Assembly: GCF_037975245.1 (NCBI RefSeq)
Contig: NC_092577.1
Span: 31,750,398-31,814,397, forward strand
Reading direction: 5' to 3'
Source of the DNA: Apostichopus japonicus
Taxonomy: Eukaryota > Echinodermata > Holothuroidea > Aspidochirotida > Stichopodidae
Length of the DNA: 64,000 bases
Shown: positions 10,781-32,102 of the stretch, one piece after another
Numbering within the stretch: the stretch's first letter is position 1
How the letters are laid out: each line of letters opens with the position of its first letter
Program-made: the position numbers and the translations under genes
Notes under the pieces: generated by a model
The model's database searches: none
What the model was told of the DNA's origin: nothing
The model's input: the letters and a program-made list of their open reading frames with translations, nothing else

Positions 10781-13125
10781 TTGGTAACTAATAGAGCATA
10801 ATTGGTTACCTTTTAATATCCATGGAAGGATGGGTTTTGGGGAGATGGGAGGGGGATAAACTCTTCCCCCCATCCTCCCCCCACCTGTGAATTTGAAAGC
10901 TGCAAGTTTGTCTTTAGTATTGGGGGTGCACTTCTGATTAGGTGAATGAATGGAAAAATTGAGACAAATATACTGGCAACCCTTTTCAATTTTTTTCATG
11001 AACATAGATGTTAGCAACATTAAGAATGCCGAATCGAAGGCGAAAAGATTTTTGGATGGAAATAATTTCAAAAGGTCAGGTCAAAGAGAAAGGAGTATCA
11101 AGATAGGAACTGAAAGAAAATACCAAAGGCTTGTCTACCTCAGGATTGGTTTATGCTTCTATGAGAGCTAGCTATATTAATGTCTTTTATTTTAAGATGC
11201 CACTATTTTGTGGCAGATTTTTTTTTTTTTTTTTTTTTCCCTGTTGTGTATATTTTTGACGTTCTGGCTTTACTACCAGTCGTTCATTTGGTTTTAATTC
11301 TGGTTTTGTTTTTTGGGTCTTTGTGTTTCTGTTTTCCCTGTTTATTCCTATATAATATCTAGTTAAAAATTGTTTGCTGTGATTTGCAAGCATTTAATTC
11401 ACCTACCCTTTAATATGCCAAAGGAAAAAAAGACACAAACATTTCTTGTCATTTTTCTGTGTTGTATAGTCATGACTGTAATACTACAGCAATGCAATCA
11501 ATTACAAAATATATACATAGAAAGAGAGAAATAAAAAATGGACTTGAATAAATATCAAGAAGAATCTATGCCTACAGACAACATTCGTTACTTGCTTCAC
11601 TGCCTAGGACTTGAATCAGGAAAATTTAATGCATATGATTTTTGTGTGATGACATTTGCTCTCAAACTAAGACACTTCCTCAATTAAATAATTATTGGCC
11701 TTTTGTGATAAATTTGTGTCGTAGTTTGGTTTTGCTTTATTTTTTTTGGTTCTGCCAATTTTTTTCTCACTTAAAAAAAGGCAATTTTTAGTTTGATCTG
11801 CCTTCACATCTGTTTTTAATAATAATAAAAATATTAATAATAACACCTTGGACGGAAGATTGTTGTTACATCTGTCACCAATATGACGATGAGGGAGGTT
11901 TAGAATTGATAACTATAAATCATGTAACCTTCTGGAGAAAGTCATTTTTCAAGAAAAGTGGTTGAGATTGCTACAGGGCTGAATAATCGCAAATTGACAA
12001 CATAATCATATACCATATTACTAGAATCGGTGGATTTTATTCCAGACTTGTTTTCAATTTAAAAAAAAAATTTTAAAAATGGCAGACAGCGAGCCACAAT
12101 TAGTTTGTTATTGTGTTGTTTGCGTTTTTGTTATTTACTTTTTTGTTTGTATTTATTGCATATGTATTCATTGAAAAGAAAAGAAAAAAACAATATAGGA
12201 TCGTATCGGTATCCTGTAAAGGTTCAAATTTCAGTATTATTGAAGTTTTTAGCAACAAAACCTGGTAAGGAAAAAACGCAGAAGATCAAACATACTTGGT
12301 TCGTAATAATGACTTTTAATTCATTCTTATGCAAAATTTGATGTTTTCATGGTTTTTGTGAAGAAACCGTTAACCGGACTATATAAAGAGGGTTTCCTTT
12401 TTATCTCTTTATTATCATATAGCAATTACAAGACGATGCACCTGACAGTGAAATACAGTAAGGGGTTGTTAGAGTCGGATGAGGACACGATGGGGTTAGA
12501 AGGGGGGGGGGGAGAAGAGGGGTCCTGTTGCAAATAGCTCACACCTATGCACTTCCTGCCAAAGCTTTATGTTTTGTATATGTAAGGATGAAGGAGGCGA
12601 TGGGCCAGAGGAGGGGAGGGGGGAGCGGGAGGAGAGGAAGTGTTATCACAAATACCTCATGCCGACAGTTTTATCTCGAAAACGGAAGAAGGAACGAATT
12701 GCTGCTTACGATATATTTGAGTATAGTAGAGACAGTAAAAAGAGTATATTTGGGGAGAAAAATGTATCTTGTATAAATATGTATGAATATAATATATATA
12801 TATATATGAATATATTCAGTTGATAAATTACTAAGAATTTAATTATTTGCTATTTTCTAATTTTGTTTTGGATGTTTTTTCATCCCGTTGGTTTTATGGG
12901 TTTTTGTTTTTCCCATTTCATTTCGTTTTTATGAATTTGTGGTGGTTGTGTGTAAAAGTATTAAAATTTATGATTAAAAAGCTGCATTTTGAGTAAAAAC
13001 TGTTTCAGGGATAATGGAATGACTGAATCAACTTTGAGGTTAGATGTGATTGTATTCTAGAAAGAATGTAAAATGATATATGAATTTACTTCTGCTAACT
13101 TCCCTCTCCTCTTTATTATTTGAAT

Positions 13126-13960
13126 GAGGAGAATGTGGCACATAATGTCTCCATCCAGTGAGTATGAAGAGAAGAATGTGGCACACAATGTCACCATCCA
13201 GTGAGTATGAAAAAGGAGAATGTGGCACATAATATCAACATTCAGTGAGGAAATATGAGAAGAATATGGCACACAATGTCACCATCCATTGAGTGTGAAT
13301 GAGAAGGATGTGGCACACAATCTCTCCATCCAGTGAGTATAAAAGAGGAGAATGTGGCACAAAATGCCATCTAGTGAGTATGAGAGTAGCATGTGGCAAA
13401 CAATCTCTTCATATATTAATATGAAAGAGAAGAATGTGGCACGCAATGTCACCATCCAATGAGTGTGAAAGAGAAAGATGTGGCACACAATCTCTCCATC
13501 CAGTGAATATAAAAGAGGAGAATGTGGCACAAAATGTCATCTAGTTAGTATGAGAGTAGAATGTGGCACACAATCTCAGCATGCAGTAATATGAAAGAGA
13601 AGAATGTGGCACGCAATGTCACCATCTAATGAGTGTGAATGAGAAGGATGTGGCACACAATCTCTCCATCCAGTGAGTATGAAAGAGGAGAATGTGGCAC
13701 AAAATGCCATCTAGTTAGCATGAGAGTAGAATGTGGCACACAATCTCATCATGTAGTAATATGAATGAGAAGAATGTGGCAAGCAATGTCACCATCCAAA
13801 TGAGAAGGATGTGGCACACACTCTATCCAGTGGGTATGGATGAGGAGAATGTGGCACAAAGTGCCATCTTCTAGTGAGTATGAGAGTAGAATGTGGCATG
13901 TAAGAGTTCATCATCCATTGAGTATTAATTGGAAGATTGTGGCACATAGTCTTACCATCA
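13126..13960 (+). repeat. Minisatellite with 170-bp higher-order period
   Basis: About 22 units of 35-46 bp share gaatgtggcacacaat and ccatccagtgagtatgaa. Unit starts run 13131, 13174, 13218, 13262, 13306, 13350, 13389, 13432, 13476, 13520, 13559, 13602, 13646, 13690, 13729, 13772 and so on. Spacing therefore cycles 44-44-39-43, giving a 170-bp super-unit that repeats from about 13262 to 13772. Many units contain GTGAGTAT, a good match to a 5' splice site. Confidence 0.93.
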
Positions 13961-15352
13961 CATTAATAGCTTCATTAATTACTTGACAAGAATTGGTTGT
14001 CCTTTACCAAAGACAAAGAAATGACATGTTTGGTTTAATCTCTACATTCTTCTCCCTGTCATATCAGCTATTAAAGAACAAATATGAAAAAATCATAAGT
14101 TCAAGACAGACAAGATGTTTATCTTATAAGCAGTCGGCTTTGCAGTTTTCATTTTGCATTTTTCAGAGAGAGGTTCTTTGTTTTGTAAATTTTGGCTTTG
14201 ATATCAAGTGAAAAAATCATTAAAGGAATTTCTAAGAGTCTTGGTTTCTTTCATTCTTATGTTTCTGTTTTAGCAAGATCTGTGAGGTTCATCTTGGAAA
14301 CCTTTCAGTATTGTAAAAATTCTTGATTTTCTTTCTCTCTTCTCCATTTCAATGGGGTGGGTGCATGGGGGGGGGGGGGGGAAGCGGGCATGTAAGGGGG
14401 TTGGGGTTGCTTTATCTCTTCTTCATCTTCGGGGGGGGGTGGGGGTAATTCAGTGAAGTATGCTGGTAAAGTATTTAATAAGTCTAGACATATTTGATGA
14501 ATTATTGCTGACATTTTTTTATATTCTCTGCAGACAGTAAGTGAGGGTTCGTCTGGCCTTTTATGCATTTGTTTGCTGTTGATGATGGGGCTTGTGTCAT
14601 GGGTATTATAATGAATTTACGCAAAGAAGGCTATCGTGGAACTCACAGCTTATTGGAAGTGCAAGTTTTAGGACGGAATAAAAGCAGAAGGATGTCTCCC
14701 TTTTCAACACTTGAAAAAGAACAAAAAAATTCACAAAATGCCAAAAGCAAGAAATATCTGTCCATGGTTTCAGTAGAGATGCCTTTTTTCTGGCATCCAG
14801 TGTTTTGAATGCGAACTGCACCAGCAGTGCTAGTATTATGTTGTACTGTGTTGGTAGAAACAAAACTCCCTCTCTACTGTTAAGAATGCAAACATGTTAC
14901 TTTTATATTAATATTAGTTGACATAATGTTACTTCAAGTGTATGTTTGGGTAGCTATTAATCACAGCCACGAGAGTTATTTCTAAGTTACCGGTATCTCC
15001 ACAACTATGCAGTTTTCTGTGATACACACTCACGGGCATTAACGGTTCTGTTACCATAGATTTAGTGAGGGGCTGACCAATTTGTGCCACCATGTAAGAT
15101 CTTTATCAATAGTATGTATGACCTTAATTTTGATGTCTTTTGTAAGTCAAAAGAAAGTTAGTATGGTCATTGTCCAACATTTAAGTTATTGGAGGGAAAG
15201 AAACTGTTAGTAAACTGCTTGTCTACTGCAACATAGCATGTGCAGGTAAACATGTAAAAGTAAAGATGGTTTGACGTTTTGATCTCATTAAAAGACACTG
15301 GTTGTCAATCTGTGTCTCTATTAATGTGCTCTTAGTTTGTTCATATCAGTAA

Positions 15353-15650
15353 GAGTGTTGTGGTCAAGTTGTTAAGGCGTCGGACTCGTAATCCAAGGAT
15401 CGCTGGTTCGATTCCTGCCTAGTTTGTTATGTTGAAGACAATATGCTCAATTGCCCCTCATCCAAGGGGGGGGGGGGTTAATTGGTACCTTGTCATTGGG
15501 TGCAGTATATAACTGCTGCCGACTGGAGGGATTGTCTCTGGGACAGGTCATCATTGACCAGGGGTTAATATAACGTCTGTTAAAGCGCTTGAAAACCTAT
15601 CGCTGGTATAAAGCGCAAATATAAATCAAATATTATTTATGATTAAAATT
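15353..15650 (+). mobile_element. tRNA-derived SINE, copy 1
   Basis: The head is tRNA-like: an A box at 15361 (tggtcaagttgttaagg), a Thr-like anticodon arm (ggactcgtaatcc) and a B box GGTTCGATTCC at 15405-15415. The body (gcagtatataactgctgc, ggagggattgtctctgggac, gaccaggggt) and the tail (aaagcgctt-n-ggtataaagcgcaaat) are shared with 35340-35500. Confidence 0.85.
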
Positions 15651-15654
15651 ATTA

Positions 15655-15716
15655 TTAGCCTTTGAAGAAGAACCCTGCTGGGATTGAATCGTCAGGCTGT
15701 CTGACTTTTACATACT
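15655..15716 (+). mobile_element. Penelope-like relic with hammerhead-like core, copy 2
   Basis: The core only, without the pyrimidine-rich leader, directly abuts the SINE tail. The hairpin reads ACCCtgctGGGAT here. The central pairs changed together (CC/GG kept as CCC/GGG), so pairing is preserved. The outer GCCT/AGGC arms are intact. Confidence 0.5.
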
Positions 15717-17288
15717 TAAATTATACATATGTTGCCAAGGCAACAACAAGATATGTGATTTGATTCAAGTATTGCACCTGCCTGTGGGGGGGGGGTGGGA
15801 AGGTGGGGGGGGCTATGGAGATGGTTTCATATCTAAGGACCTATTGAATCAAATTTTCTAGAAGTATTGTACTGACTATGGCCGTATTGGATACAGATAC
15901 TTATATTATTACGGTTTTGTTAAACCTTGCACCTGAGAATGACTACGTGTAAACTATAAGGTATCTTGTTTGGGTTGGTTCTCGTAATGTTTTTTTTTTT
16001 TATAATATTTTCCCATATAATTGTAGATTTACCAAAAGAAGGGGGGAAAAAGTCACAAAATTTTCTAATTTGCTTATACGACAAGATGTCTGGCAGACAA
16101 ATTGTTGATTGGGGAGGGGGTGGGTGGGGGTGGGTGGGTGGGTGGGTGGAGGTTCTCTTCCTTATCTGTCAGCTGTTATAAATTTAAAGGAGTCTTCACA
16201 GTTTGGTAAGATGGGTTTTTTTTTGTAAATAGTAAATCATTTCTGATCGGATATTTTCTTCTTATTACAATCTTTGGTCAGCATTGCAATACTTCATACA
16301 GATATTAATTGTGTATCTACTATTTTGGAGATCTGTGTCTTTCATGGGGAAAAAAAAAAACATTTTTTTCTGCCAACTAATTAATATGCTTAAATAAAAG
16401 GTGAATTAATAAAGTAAAAAATATTAAAGCGCATTGGATAAAGTGTCTTCATTCTTTCTTTATTTGGTGTACTCTTTTTTTCGTTAGTAACCCTTGAACT
16501 CTTGAGAGGTTTGCTGTAAAACATGAGAAGTACAACTGTGTAAAACGAAAAAGCAACATGTGTGAAAATAGAACATTGGGGAAGAATGTTTTTGATTTCT
16601 TCATTTCATAATGTGTGCCCACCGTTCTTTCATCGACCTTCTCGATATTATGTAATGCTGGTCTATAGTAACCAACAAAGGGATTGGAATGGGCACAGCT
16701 TGAGGGTGACAACAAAGGCAAGGGTATGGGCAAGGCTTGAGGGAGACAACAAAGGCAGGGGAATGGGCAAGGCTTGAGGGTGAATCAAGAAGTCATTCTT
16801 ATCCAAGGTGCTTGCATGTTCAGCTTCCGTTCATCCCCCTCTACCAGCCACCACCACCCAACCACCACCACATTGTCCCGAACCTCCCTCTCTCCTTTTC
16901 CCTCAATAAAAATATTCCTCTTATCTTTAGAATGATTTCATCTCATATACACATTGTCTAAAAGATGATGCTTTCGTCATTTCTCATTTTAGAGGAACAT
17001 TTCACATTTCATCCTCTTTTGTCATTTTTTTCATATTAGAGGAACATTTCATCCTCTCGAAAATTGAAGAATTTATGTTTTGCGTCACCAAGATATTCAA
17101 GTCACTATCAGTCAGTGATGTAGGCTACATGATGTTGTCATGAGTATAGTTTTAATCTTCTTCCAAGGAGTTTAAGAAATGTGATTTCTCATTTAGAGAG
17201 GTGTGAAGTCATGCTTGTCGAGGTCTGGTACTTTGACCCTCAGAAGCCACTGATCAAGCAACCCACGTGATCTATATCTGACATGTAT

Positions 17289-17457
17289 TAAAGGGGCACT
17301 CCAGATTGATTTATTGGTTATGATTTCTATAAAGCTTGGCATTGTCTTGAATGGCGACCTCAACACCATTTTTATTTTCCATACCTTATATAATAGTTTC
17401 TATTATTATTTATAATAATAATGCTTGCTACGGAAGGCTCCTTTAAAGAAAAATTTA
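17289..17457. mobile_element. Possible short TTAA-flanked element
   Basis: Starts TTAAAGGGGCACTCC and ends GGCTCCTTTAA, so the ends are roughly inverted and carry TTAA. At about 168 bp it has no coding content. The inverted match is short and this may be chance. Confidence 0.35.
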
Positions 17458-19111
17458 GAACGGCATAATTGACTCTGTTTAGTTCAGTCTTTACTGATGT
17501 AGAAAACTTCTATTCATTTGTTTCATAAATTACGGATCCCCTTTTAGCTAATTGAAAGAATGTTCGGTCGGTCAGCTTCGAGCACATCACGACATAATAA
17601 ACACGATGAAACTGTTCATCAAATCACCACGTATATAATGCATTATAAACATGGTATTGAATCACATAGGTTTCGTTAACTGGTTGTCGCTATGGATATC
17701 CGTTTCCGAGCAGGTGACATCTGACCTTTGTGTAATACATATGGTTATTCAGTTTGAATCTCCATTTTGGAAAATGGAACTGGGATTGATGGTACAGATT
17801 ATGTTTGGTATTTTAAATGTCTGTTATATAAATCAAGACACTATTTTTTGGCTAATACAAGTCATACAATCTGTTCATTCGTTCAAGTTATATTTTCAAA
17901 GAGAGAAAACCGAAAATCTGTTAACGAAATGCTTATTTTACTGCATATTTCCTGTGCAGGTAAATATATAAAAGTTAGTTTGGTCTTTGGTACCCAACCC
18001 CTCTTAACATCTTATCTTTCAGACCGCTCCTTCGGGTGTACATCCCCCACCCCCCACTTCCCTCCATCTTTTTCATGCTCACAAAACTCAGAAGTAGTTA
18101 TTAACACAACCTTACGTACGTCATCTACACTTTTTTAGGAAGACCCACTCCCCCAGCCTACCCCCCACTACACCGGAGTCAGCTTTTACAACCTCAGTTC
18201 CAGACCGCCTCCTTTACAACAACAAAAATTCCTTCGTTCGCATTTGGTTTTCCCATAAAGGCTCATGTCCCTACCTAAGACAGCCGGCGGGGGATGGGGG
18301 AGGATTAAACAAATTTCACCCCACCTCACCCTACCCCGGGGGTGGGGGTAAATTTAAAATCTCCCTACTTTTGAAATCCTGTTGATGTCCCTGCTTCCTT
18401 TACCTCTAAATCAATTGTCTTAGTAATAAGTAGGCTGCACTGCTCCATTAAGTTAAGATAAATAATAAACAGTTTTATCTATCTTATAAGATATAACAAC
18501 CAATAATCAGGGGTAAACAAATCGAGATTCAGTAGTTCACCTCATATCATACGATGATTGGGAGATACAATACACTAGATTGATCAAAGGTTACTCAAAG
18601 ACCTTGTTAACTCACAGTCTTTCATTAAACTCTTAATGAGGTATTCACCCACTAATGACCGATTGTTTACAGTCCGTTATTTAAACTCTGTATCAGAGTC
18701 TATAGCTTCTTACATACACCCCGTTGGACGTACGAACGCCGTCACAGGATATAGTAATTGGAAGAGAAACTCCATATTTTGTTACCTTTTTTGTTGTTAA
18801 AATCAAAGCAGGAATAAGTACTTCTACTTGGATTGTTCTGATTAACTGCTTTCGTTTGAAGTAAAGGTAAGATTTCCTACTACATTTGAAAATATCTGGA
18901 AATAAAGGGGTAAAACACATTACGCGCAATTATACGTGTCTCCCTTGAACTGGTCTGTAATACTTTATAGTATTTTCTTGAGGGTGTAAGGCAGATTTTC
19001 CCTAACTTTATACCCCACGAACCCCCTGTGGATGTCAGAGTTGTCCACGAGCCCCCAAATGTTCGAGACACGATCTGAGTCATTATTATACTATAATACG
19101 AATAACAGTGC

Positions 19112-19380
19112 TTCGTAAAAGATCAAGTTCCTAGTGTAATATTGTACTGGTATATCATGTTAAAACAGGCTAGTCACTGCATGTCACTCAATAACAATTT
19201 TCAAGCATGAATTTATGCTAACTTTGCTTTAATTTGTGTCGGGCAAAATGGAGGTCACCTGGAATTTCCAAATAAAAAGAATTACTTTGGCCAACCTTTC
19301 AGTTACTTTCTAAGCTCCCATGTTTATCTTCACGTCACGAGGTACTGTCATGCGTACACCAACTTCACAAAATTCATGCG
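19112..19380 (+). repeat. Dispersed repeat upstream of SLCO-b, copy 1
   Basis: Begins ttcgtaaaagatcaag, continues tagtgtaatattgta, and ends cttcacgtcacgaggtactg and acaccaacttcac. The same blocks recur in the same order in SLCO-b intron 4 (22885-23035), with a shorter middle. Confidence 0.7.
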
Positions 19381-19633
19381 GCCTGTATCTGTTTCATAAT
19401 TCAGTTATTTATAACATGCACGATATGCATGATACTACTATGGCATCATATGCTTATCTAACTCGAAAAGAGTTTGTCGATGGTACGACTTTTGTACATG
19501 ACTAAATTATATGATATATCAGATTTTAGTTCATAAAAAGGACTCTAGTTTTGACTTTCAGAAACGTTTCACGAACCCCTGTGATGGACTCACGCACCCC
19601 CTGGGGTTCATTCACCCCAGTTAGGGAACCCCT

Positions 19634-19634
<1 letters not shown>

Positions 19635-19730
<96 letters not shown>
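19635..19730. repeat. (TA)n microsatellite, about 95 bp
   Basis: A nearly pure (TA)n array about 175 bp upstream of the SLCO-b start codon. Length in the assembly may not equal true length. Confidence 0.9.
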
Positions 19731-19731
<1 letters not shown>

Positions 19732-19903
19732 CATGATGGTACGTTGTGGGGTGCCCTTGGCTCCCTTGCCCCCTGCATCTCTTATTATTTATGTTGCTTA
19801 AACCATCGTTACTCACCACATTCTCACATTAAGTTGTTTGAATTGTGTGACTTTTTTTCAGATTCATGTCAATAGTTCTTATTTCTCTTAATGTTAACCA
19901 CCT

Positions 19904-28403
<8,500 letters not shown>

Positions 28404-28703
28404 CGACAGGGACGATATAAATGACGAAGAAATAACCACACACTAACGTTAAGTAATGTGTTGATGTTAATCGTGGGCGGTGGAGCCGACGAATCAGAGG
28501 GCCCGTCCCCCTCCCCCACCCACCCCACCCCACCCCCAATGAAGTTAGAAACCTCAAAAAAATGCTCCTTTTCATAAATTAGAACTACCCATATAGGACT
28601 ACGCTGTATAAATGGATGATAACTTTGTCTATTTTCTGTAATTATATAGTGCCTTTCAGTTTGTTATTTTTAAAAATATCGTTTTGTTGCCAAAAAAAAA
28701 GGA

Positions 28704-28709
28704 AATAAA
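28704..28709 (+). promoter_or_regulatory. Candidate poly(A) signal of SLCO-b
   Basis: AATAAA about 300 nt after the stop, followed by a TG-rich stretch (gtgctctgctgttg) about 20 nt on. Confidence 0.5.
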
Positions 28710-29572
28710 CTGCAGTGATAAAATAAGTGCTCTGCTGTTGAAACATGTAGAAAATATTATTAAGAAAAACTGCCCTTTCGTTGAAAAAGCATTACAAAAA
28801 ATACTGCACGGAGGATCCATTTGTCGAACAGTTTTGATGTAAATTTGTGTTTTACCCCCTCAAATCAAAGTCACATGTCTCACTGCCTCTTTGGGTGGGT
28901 GTCTGTACCCTACACAACACCCCAATTGGGCCCTCCCTCTTCCACTACCGCTAATGTTACTATAAATTGTTTCTTCGGGGAATGTTATCATCCATAATTG
29001 TACGTTTTCCAGGACTCCTCACTTTAATAAGAAAATCTACACAACCCTGTCGTCTGGAGAGAAACACAATTCCCTATATACGACACGTACATACACTGAC
29101 ACCAATTGAGAAACTTATATATATAATTATATAATTATATATATATAATTATATATGATATTTTACAAAACCATTGGCAAAATACAGGGGGGTGGCGGGG
29201 GGGGGGGGCGTTGAAAAGAGGATATTTACTTGATGTGGTCTGCATAATTTTCTTTTATTGTTTGTGTTATGTATCGTCTGAAGGTTTTAGACATAATAGG
29301 CCTATACCCTGCGGTCGATTCGAGTTGATGGAGAGCTGTGGGGCCAAGGGGGGTGGGGGTGGGGGGGGGCAGTTGAAAAGAGGATATTTGCATGCATGGA
29401 AACTTAACAGTGCGTGTTTACAGTACCGTAATGCACGCGAAGTTTATGATCAACGTATACTATACTGAGCTGATTACCAAAGTAAACAACAGCTAACCAA
29501 GGAAATATAATTTATTCCTGCAGACAAATTTGCTTTGTAAACATGCTATTTGTGACGAGAACATGTTTTGTA

Positions 29573-29622
29573 TTTCTGTTGTTTCCTGTGTTGTTTCCTG
29601 TGTTGTTTCCTGTGTTGTTTCG
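29573..29622 (+). repeat. 15-bp minisatellite
   Basis: Three to four copies of ttgtttcctgtg-tg in a row. Confidence 0.85.
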
Positions 29623-30139
29623 TATAAGGAGCTGAAGATTCACGTTATATTCGGTATTCCATTGCATTTCATTCATTTATTCAATCCAAGTATAAAAATT
29701 AAAAAAAAATTATAAAAAGGAGTATACAAACATAAAAATATATTAATAATAAACAATGTTAAGATGTTAAGATGATATAAGAGTCAAAACATTACTCTAA
29801 ATCAAAGGATCCAAAAGCTTAGAATGAAAGAATATTGCAGCACCGATAGATAAATGAGTTTCTAAAATGTGTCGATTTGTCCAGTGTCGTGTCGATGTGT
29901 CCAGCGTGTTGTGTCGATGTGTCTAGCAACTTTTGAACCCCGCACGATATTGAAAGAGTATGGACCTAATCAAGTTCAAATGATCTCAAAATATTATCTA
30001 CTGCCTGATCTCGCTAAGCCCCCAACCGAATAAAATCAAGAGGGATCAGCCCCCCCCCCTCCCCAATGACATATAGAACATTACAATCAATTCTGTACGA
30101 TATATATATAAAATATATACGTACGGGTAGTTACTTAAC

Positions 30140-30243
30140 CTAAACAGTTGAAAAGTCTTCAACATTGTTCAAAATTTGCAAAATATAACATCATTTTGCA
30201 TTTAAGCACCCTCCATTTGATTAAAATTTCTCATAGGGGAAGG
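30140..30243. repeat. Dispersed repeat, copy 3 of 3
   Basis: Shares aacattgttcaaaa, cattttgcatttaagcaccc and tccat with 21671-21770 (cattgtttcaaaa, ccattttacatctaagcacc). Both are followed by G/C-rich runs. Confidence 0.55.
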
Positions 30244-30398
30244 GAAACCTTTCTTAAGACCCCTACCTGGACGACGATATAACCCCCCCTCCCCCTTCCC
30301 CCTTAGTACAAAAGTGGTATAGTTAGGACAATGAGAGTCACAATTATTGTCGAATGAAGCGAAAACAGCTTCTTGCTATGAATATTGAATGTTGCATG

Positions 30399-30607
30399 GA
30401 CCAGCCAATTGGGACAATTTCCTAATGCTATCATATACCTCTCTAAACTGTCCTCATGCTTCAAAGCACTCGTATTGACAGTATCAACAGTACCTACAGG
30501 TCTTTGAATGATAGAGACATGATATTCATACTGCTCGTACTGACAATATGAGTGCTCTGAAGCGGGACATGACAGTACGGTATCGAAAAAATATTGTCCC
30601 AACTGGG
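30399..30607. mobile_element. Foldback element (long inverted repeat), copy 1
   Basis: The two halves are near-perfect reverse complements. Outer arms are CCAATTGGGACAAT and ATTGTCCCAACTGG; inner arms are GCTTCAAAGCACTCGTATTG and the complement of GCTTCAGAGCACTCATATTG. Arms are about 90 bp with a small loop. TGCATG flanks both sides (30393-30398, 30608-30613), a possible target duplication. A 131-codon open frame on the minus strand is an effect of the palindrome, not a gene. Confidence 0.8.
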
Positions 30608-30994
30608 TGCATGTGCCTTCAACAGTTAGCCTACAAATACATATTATCATCGATTCCAATGACGAGTCTACATCTGAAGGACAACTGACTGAGGACAAAC
30701 AATTTAAATTGTCAAAGTGAGATACAGGTCAAACCGGGGTCAATAATGTTGTTTTGTTCAGTGCGGTGTTCATGAATGAAATGTGTGAAATTGTTAACAT
30801 GCCTATTGTTTATGTAGCAAATAGTCAATTGTTCCCGTGAAGGATAGCTTAACCCCATCATAATGGTTATGTGATAACATCAGCCCTGTTTTTAATGAGG
30901 GTGATAGTCAAATGTCAGCCGTGTACGACCCTGACCTCCTTCTCTAAGACAATTATGACAAACTAAATCGCTATATGAGTTTACACCAACAGCC

Positions 30995-31450
30995 AAGGGC
31001 GGCGGAAGCACTTTTAATCTGGGGGGGGGGGGGGCACCGACATCAAAGGGCACTTTGCAGGAATTCGATTCGACTGATATTGCTTTATATTTAGTACCCT
31101 TTTATAACTCTGTCTGTAATATCTTTTTAGCGTATACACATCACTCCATCAACGCCCCCCCCCCCTTTCATGGAAAATATGCATAGTAGCACTGCAATAT
31201 CTAAAGTTGTATGCAAGACTATCTGAGCGGAGCGCCACCATCGGATGGCGCGGAGCGTACAAGAAAATTTTTGCTTTTACAAACCCCTCAGATGGCCGGA
31301 AACGGCCCTTCCCGAGTGTTCATTCTGGTTCCCTGGCCTCTTGCTAATTTGAGACACCTCAATTTTTATGTAGAGAAAGGGCACATTTTTAACCCTGAGG
31401 AAAAGTGGGGGGGCACGTGCCCCCTGTGCCCCCCCGGTTCCTAACCCGGT
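30995..31450. mobile_element. Possible G-tract-ended repeat
   Basis: Starts aagggcggcggaagcac followed by a 14-G run and gcacc; ends with ggggggcacgtgccccc and a C run. The ends are loosely inverted. It has the look of a non-autonomous DNA element but no clear target duplication was found. Confidence 0.35.
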
Positions 31451-31556
31451 AACTGACATACGTATCCCGTATTGCGCACACTTCCATCGAGTATGCTGGA
31501 CCATGCTCCCATCTCAGCCCCCACTCCGCGCGGTAATAATGCTAGCTTTCACACAA

Positions 31557-31653
31557 CTCTGACCATGGAGGTGAAACAGTTTTTACAGTTTGTACCTCCA
31601 TGCTCTGACCAGGGAGCTGCTACTCTAACAGTAGCAGCTCCCTGCTCTGACCA
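31557..31653. repeat. Twin hairpins separated by CTCTGACCA repeats
   Basis: CTCTGACCA occurs at 31557, 31603 and 31645. Between the first two is a 39-nt hairpin (CATGGAGGT / ACCTCCATG, stem extended inward by AAAC/GTTT). Between the last two is a perfect 14-bp stem (AGGGAGCTGCTACT / AGTAGCAGCTCCCT) with a 5-nt loop. Confidence 0.9.
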
Positions 31654-32102
31654 AGAATTAGACAACCTTCTACATCAAAGTACAATAGGTATAGGCTACT
31701 GTAAATACTCGTTTCCGCCATGCAGTGAATGAATTGATGCGTTCCGCAACACAGAGTCAATCTAGTGAACACTGTTGAACGAGCCATGTAGGCTAATATA
31801 GACCTCTCAGTGTACACCTATCTAATTTCCGTGATAGCACATTTCTGGGAAATGACTGGTTCGAAAGAGGAACCATTGCGAGTTTCATTTAACGGGACTA
31901 CGTGAAATAAACAGAGGCATCGCTTACAATATTGACTACATACATAATTACTCATTTTAAATGTAACCATGAAAATTACGTGTCAACTTCACATAGGTAA
32001 TTACAACATTATGAATATCATGTACTTAATTTCCGGATTTTCCGAAACTGTCAGAAATGTTCAACAAACTTTTTCCTTTTCCTTATCGTAAACTTTTTGA
32101 TT

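Larger units (their letters stand above)
9632..19903. other. Intergenic region SLCO-a to SLCO-b
   Basis: I see no supported gene here. Open frames are short, overlap repeats or microsatellites and have no recognisable protein. Contents are the likely SLCO-a 3' UTR, (TA)n at 10729 and 19635, a relative of the 45.1-kb tandem unit at 10056, the minisatellite at 13126, a SINE at 15353, G tracts near 14370, 15786 and 16114, and a possible TTAA element at 17289. The first AATAAA after the SLCO-a stop is at 10693, which seems far for a polyadenylation signal. Confidence 0.6.

Noticed and set aside
13126-13960. CRISPR-like look of the regular repeat array
   Set aside because: Repeat and spacer are both repetitive, units touch each other, and the DNA is animal; it is a minisatellite.
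14305-14568. Proline-rich minus-strand frame
   Set aside because: Prolines come from poly-G runs on the plus strand near 14370 and 14430.
15353-15420. Functional tRNA-Thr gene
   Set aside because: Internal promoter boxes are good, but the acceptor ends do not pair and a SINE body follows directly.
17651-18138. Two overlapping open frames of 106 and 123 codons
   Set aside because: Different frames over the same AT-rich stretch, with no recognisable domain, no splice partners and no conserved neighbour.
30303-30698. 131-codon open frame on the minus strand
   Set aside because: It spans the foldback element and reads its two complementary arms; composition and lack of homologues point to a chance frame.
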